NCBI GenBank assembly: GCA_904419315.1
Contig: CAJFQY010000007.1
Location: 3,523-67,522 of the forward strand
Direction of reading: 5' to 3'
Length of the DNA stretch: 64,000 nt
Source: Zongyangia gallinarum
GTDB taxonomy: Bacteria > Bacillota > Clostridia > Oscillospirales > Ruminococcaceae
Both the position numbers and the translations under genes were made by a program. Below are positions 62,354 to 64,000 of the stretch, piece by piece (position 1 is the stretch's first letter; each line of letters opens with the position of its first letter). The notes under the pieces were generated by a model that was not told the origin of the DNA, ran no database searches, and saw nothing but the letters and a program-made list of their open reading frames with translations.

Positions 62354-62524
62354 ATGCGGGTACGCAAAAAAATACGGCATTGGGATAAGGATCCAAATGC
62401 CATAGAAAAAGAGCTCGCAAGGATAGAGGATAAAATTGAAAAAGAGAGGATATTTTCAAGGATTTTTTCTTTAGCGATCATCGCGTTTTCTTTAATTCTG
62501 CTTATTTTAATAATAGTGAAATGA
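62354..62524 (+). CDS. Small coiled/membrane protein, 56 residues
   Basis: The 56-residue frame has a charged helical start (IEKELARIEDKIEKE) and one membrane span (about 36-55, SLAIIAFSLILLILIIV). AGGAGGGAGGAAGG before ATG 62354 is very strong. It ends 23 bases inside the convergent gene at 62502. No family is recognised; phage regulators of membrane state or holin-like proteins can look like this, but this is not claimed. Confidence 0.5.
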   Translation: MRVRKKIRHWDKDPNAIEKELARIEDKIEKERIFSRIFSLAIIAFSLILLILIIVK

Positions 62525-62867
62525 TCGAAGTGACCAGGGCGGCAACGGACAAAAGCAAAGCGAAGAAATCAATCCATTTATCGGCGACGTATTTTAGGAT
62601 TTCTTGACGCCGGAAATATTTATAATTAAGACCCATGTGCGAAAGATGAAAGCCAATAGGATCATTTCTTAACGTTTGATATTCTAAGTAACCACGTTCG
62701 TGTAGGAATCTTACCGCAGATTTTACTGTTTCGCTAGAACATTTTAATTCATCGGAAAAGTTTTTAATATCAATATCTCCCAGCGACCCTCCGAATGAAC
62801 AGATATATTCTGGCCCTTTTTCTTCATGAATGAGTCTTTCAAGGATTTGCTTAGAGAGTTTGTCCAA
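62502..62867 (-). CDS. Winged-helix-like protein with C-terminal membrane span
   Basis: The 121-residue protein has an N-terminal winged-helix-like part (IKNFSDELKCSSETVKSAVRFLHERGYLE) and a hydrophobic tail (about 100-119, FFALLLSVAALVTSIISLL). TTG 62867 is chosen because GAGGTGAT precedes it. A DNA-binding domain tied to a membrane span suggests a membrane-linked regulator; it is not a known family to me. Confidence 0.5.
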   Translation of the reverse strand: MDKLSKQILERLIHEEKGPEYICSFGGSLGDIDIKNFSDELKCSSETVKSAVRFLHERGYLEYQTLRNDPIGFHLSHMGLNYKYFRRQEILKYVADKWIDFFALLLSVAALVTSIISLLLK

Positions 62868-62962
62868 AACGATCACCTCAAACCCATTATATCAAACCCA
62901 GAGATGAAATCAATCGCAAATCTTCTGGGATAAGAGTGTAGCTATTTTAAAGGAGGAAGAGG

Positions 62963-63328
62963 ATGAACACCCTACAAGAAATAGAACAGTGTCCGGCAGA
63001 AATTCTAACGTTGAACGACGTCTATCCGTATCTCAAGACAGACCCAAACACCTTGCGGGAACAGGCGGTATATGACCCGAGCAAACTGGGCTTTCCGATC
63101 ATGGTAATGAAATCGCGTATAAAAATATCGAAATATGCATTTGTGCACGCCATGAAATATGGATGGGTGCCTAACTCCTTGGAGTTGGAGAGATACCGAC
63201 AGGTTGGCACCTTGGAGGACTTCATCGCTTATCGCAAAACAGGGCTAACGCCAGAAGAGGTTCAATATCTTAGGAACCTGTATGGGCAATATAACAGGCT
63301 TGGGAAGTTTCCCAGCTCAATCAAATAA
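62963..63328 (+). CDS. Excisionase-like DNA-binding protein (tentative)
   Basis: The 121-residue protein contains LTLNDVYPYLKTDPNTLREQA and GFPIMVMKSRIKISKYAFVH, an arrangement like the MerR/excisionase winged helix of element-borne proteins (a helix, a wing reading GFPxxxxGxRxKI). GGAGGAAG precedes ATG 62963. An Xis role for the integrase at 58.9 kb is plausible but unproven. Confidence 0.45.
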   Translation: MNTLQEIEQCPAEILTLNDVYPYLKTDPNTLREQAVYDPSKLGFPIMVMKSRIKISKYAFVHAMKYGWVPNSLELERYRQVGTLEDFIAYRKTGLTPEEVQYLRNLYGQYNRLGKFPSSIK

Positions 63329-63341
63329 AACCGGAGGTGAA

Positions 63342-63917
63342 ATGATATCAAAGCAAAATCAAAACGAATGATCTTAGCAACCGTAATAACATCACTTGTC
63401 ATCGGTCTGACCACCACGGCAGCATGTCCAACAGCACCCCAGCAAGCAGCACCCCAAAAGCCGCAGAGCGTTGTGAATCTTCCCGTCTCTGTGGCCCTGT
63501 ATGAGCCGATTGTGGACGAGCCTGTCTACTATGATGTGCCGTTGACGCCTGTTTGATCTGTGTGAGGAATACGGCGTGCCGGTGGAAATGGCCCTGGCGG
63601 TGATGGAACAGGAGTCCCGCTTCCAGGCGGAGGCAGTCAGCGAGGGAGGGGATCAGGGGCTTTTCCAGATCAATCCCGTGAATAACGACTGGCTCCAGGA
63701 GACCTTGGGACTTGACGACGTCATGGAGCCTACGCAGAACATGGAGGCCGGTATCTACATGCTGAGCCTGTTTGACTACGATGACCCGCACAAGCGGCTG
63801 ATGGCGTATAACTGCGGGATAGGACGGGCCAAGGAGCTGTGGGAGGGTGGAATCACCCGGACAAGCTATAGCGAAGAAGTGGTGGAGAGGATGAAGGGAT
63901 ATGGAAAAGAAATATAG
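63342..63917 (+). pseudogene. Lytic transglycosylase (SLT), frames broken
   Basis: Two frames together encode a typical secreted transglycosylase: a signal peptide (from 63342 or 63368, MILATVITSLVIG) and a catalytic domain from about 63551 (RLFDLCEEYGVPVEMALAV, then MEQESRF with the catalytic Glu, GLFQINPVN and AYNCGIGRAKELW). The frame changes twice: the start after GGAGGTGAA needs one extra G to be in frame, and the join near 63545-63555 loses a few residues. The enzyme would cut peptidoglycan, as in conjugative elements. It looks inactivated, or has indel errors. Confidence 0.6.
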
Positions 63918-64000
63918 ATTAACAGAGGAGACTATTGAATTTCTGGGAAGGACACTTCACAGAATAGAAGCTTTGAGAGATTTTACCACTTCCGATGGCG
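63901..64000 (+). CDS. Hexapeptide-repeat-like phage protein, 5' part
   Basis: ATG 63901 opens MEKKYRLTEETIEFLGRTLHRI and continues to the end of the window. This start is typical of phage- and element-encoded proteins that carry left-handed beta-helix (hexapeptide) repeats further on, judged from the KYRLT...tLhRIeAlrdF pattern. The frame overlaps the end of the transglycosylase by 17 bases. Only 33 residues are visible, so the rest is not supported. Confidence 0.5.
   Translation, partial: MEKKYRLTEETIEFLGRTLHRIEALRDFTTSDG

Noticed and set aside
62301..62402. Alternative frame MSNQYFHFIANQ at 62301, 33 codons
   Set aside because: It has an AAGGA site close by, but overlaps the better-supported 62354 gene in another frame and has no recognisable feature. 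It remains a weak alternative.

Overview
The window looks like a chromosomal segment of an anaerobic, spore-forming Clostridia (Oscillospiraceae-like gut Firmicute) with a mobile element at its right end. This placement is inferred from gene content: yqfC/yqfD and a YlbJ-like sporulation gene, the yqfC-yqfD-phoH-ybeY-dgkA-era-recO order, a Rex-type box before adhE, FeoAB with a DtxR-type repressor, a short Clostridia-type ThiC, AGGAGG-type ribosome binding sites and U-tract terminators. No species can be named from sequence alone.

Layout. 1-3.1 kb: copper homeostasis (CsoR-like repressor cut by the left edge, CopA with its operator and promoter). 3.2-4.7 kb: Smr-domain protein and a DUF3810 putative metallopeptidase. 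4.8-10.1 kb: ribokinase, PepV-type dipeptidase, Gfo/Idh/MocA oxidoreductase, amidohydrolase and a heme-binding-like UPF0303 protein. 10.2-14.0 kb: TPP riboswitch and thiC-thiM-thiE-thiD. 14.2-19.7 kb: GIY-YIG protein, a two-domain glycosidase-like/amidase wall protein, xylulokinase and a Cys-rich small protein. 19.7-31.4 kb: divergent sporulation genes (ylbJ-like; yqfC-yqfD) leading into phoH-ybeY-dgkA-era-recO, mutS2 and glgB. 31.4-33.2 kb: thioredoxin, a PyrB carrying a PyrI-like zinc tail, and tRNA-Gln. 33.5-38.0 kb: a 1521-residue surface GH32 fructan hydrolase. 38.2-44.2 kb: a ferrous-iron locus with four similar operators around a DtxR-family repressor gene. 44.4-51.8 kb: tRNA-Thr, SGNH hydrolase, DUF4358 lipoprotein, adhE and an alanine/sodium symporter. 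51.8-58.4 kb: a divergent 2-hydroxyacid dehydrogenase, a frameshifted DeoR regulator and a second, frameshifted GH32 paralogue. 58.7-64.0 kb: tRNA-Ala followed by the left part of a prophage or integrative element: integrase, CI/Cro switch with an operator array, two candidate small RNAs and accessory genes, running off the right edge.

How it works together. Copper (CsoR/CopA), iron (DtxR-type repressor/FeoA/FeoB/DUF2325/DUF3793/flavodoxin), thiamine (TPP riboswitch) and redox (Rex/AdhE) each show their regulatory DNA next to the genes. The two large GH32 proteins suggest use of dietary or plant fructans at the cell surface. The most interesting items are a possible CopZ chaperone translated from inside copA, the four-site AGTTAG-N6-CTAACT iron regulon, the PyrB-zinc fusion, a homopolymer frameshift that cuts the signal peptide from the second GH32 enzyme, and the element at tRNA-Ala with a lambda-like operator array and two promoter-hairpin-terminator units on the strand opposite its genes. 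Nothing here can be called a wholly new system on sequence reading alone.
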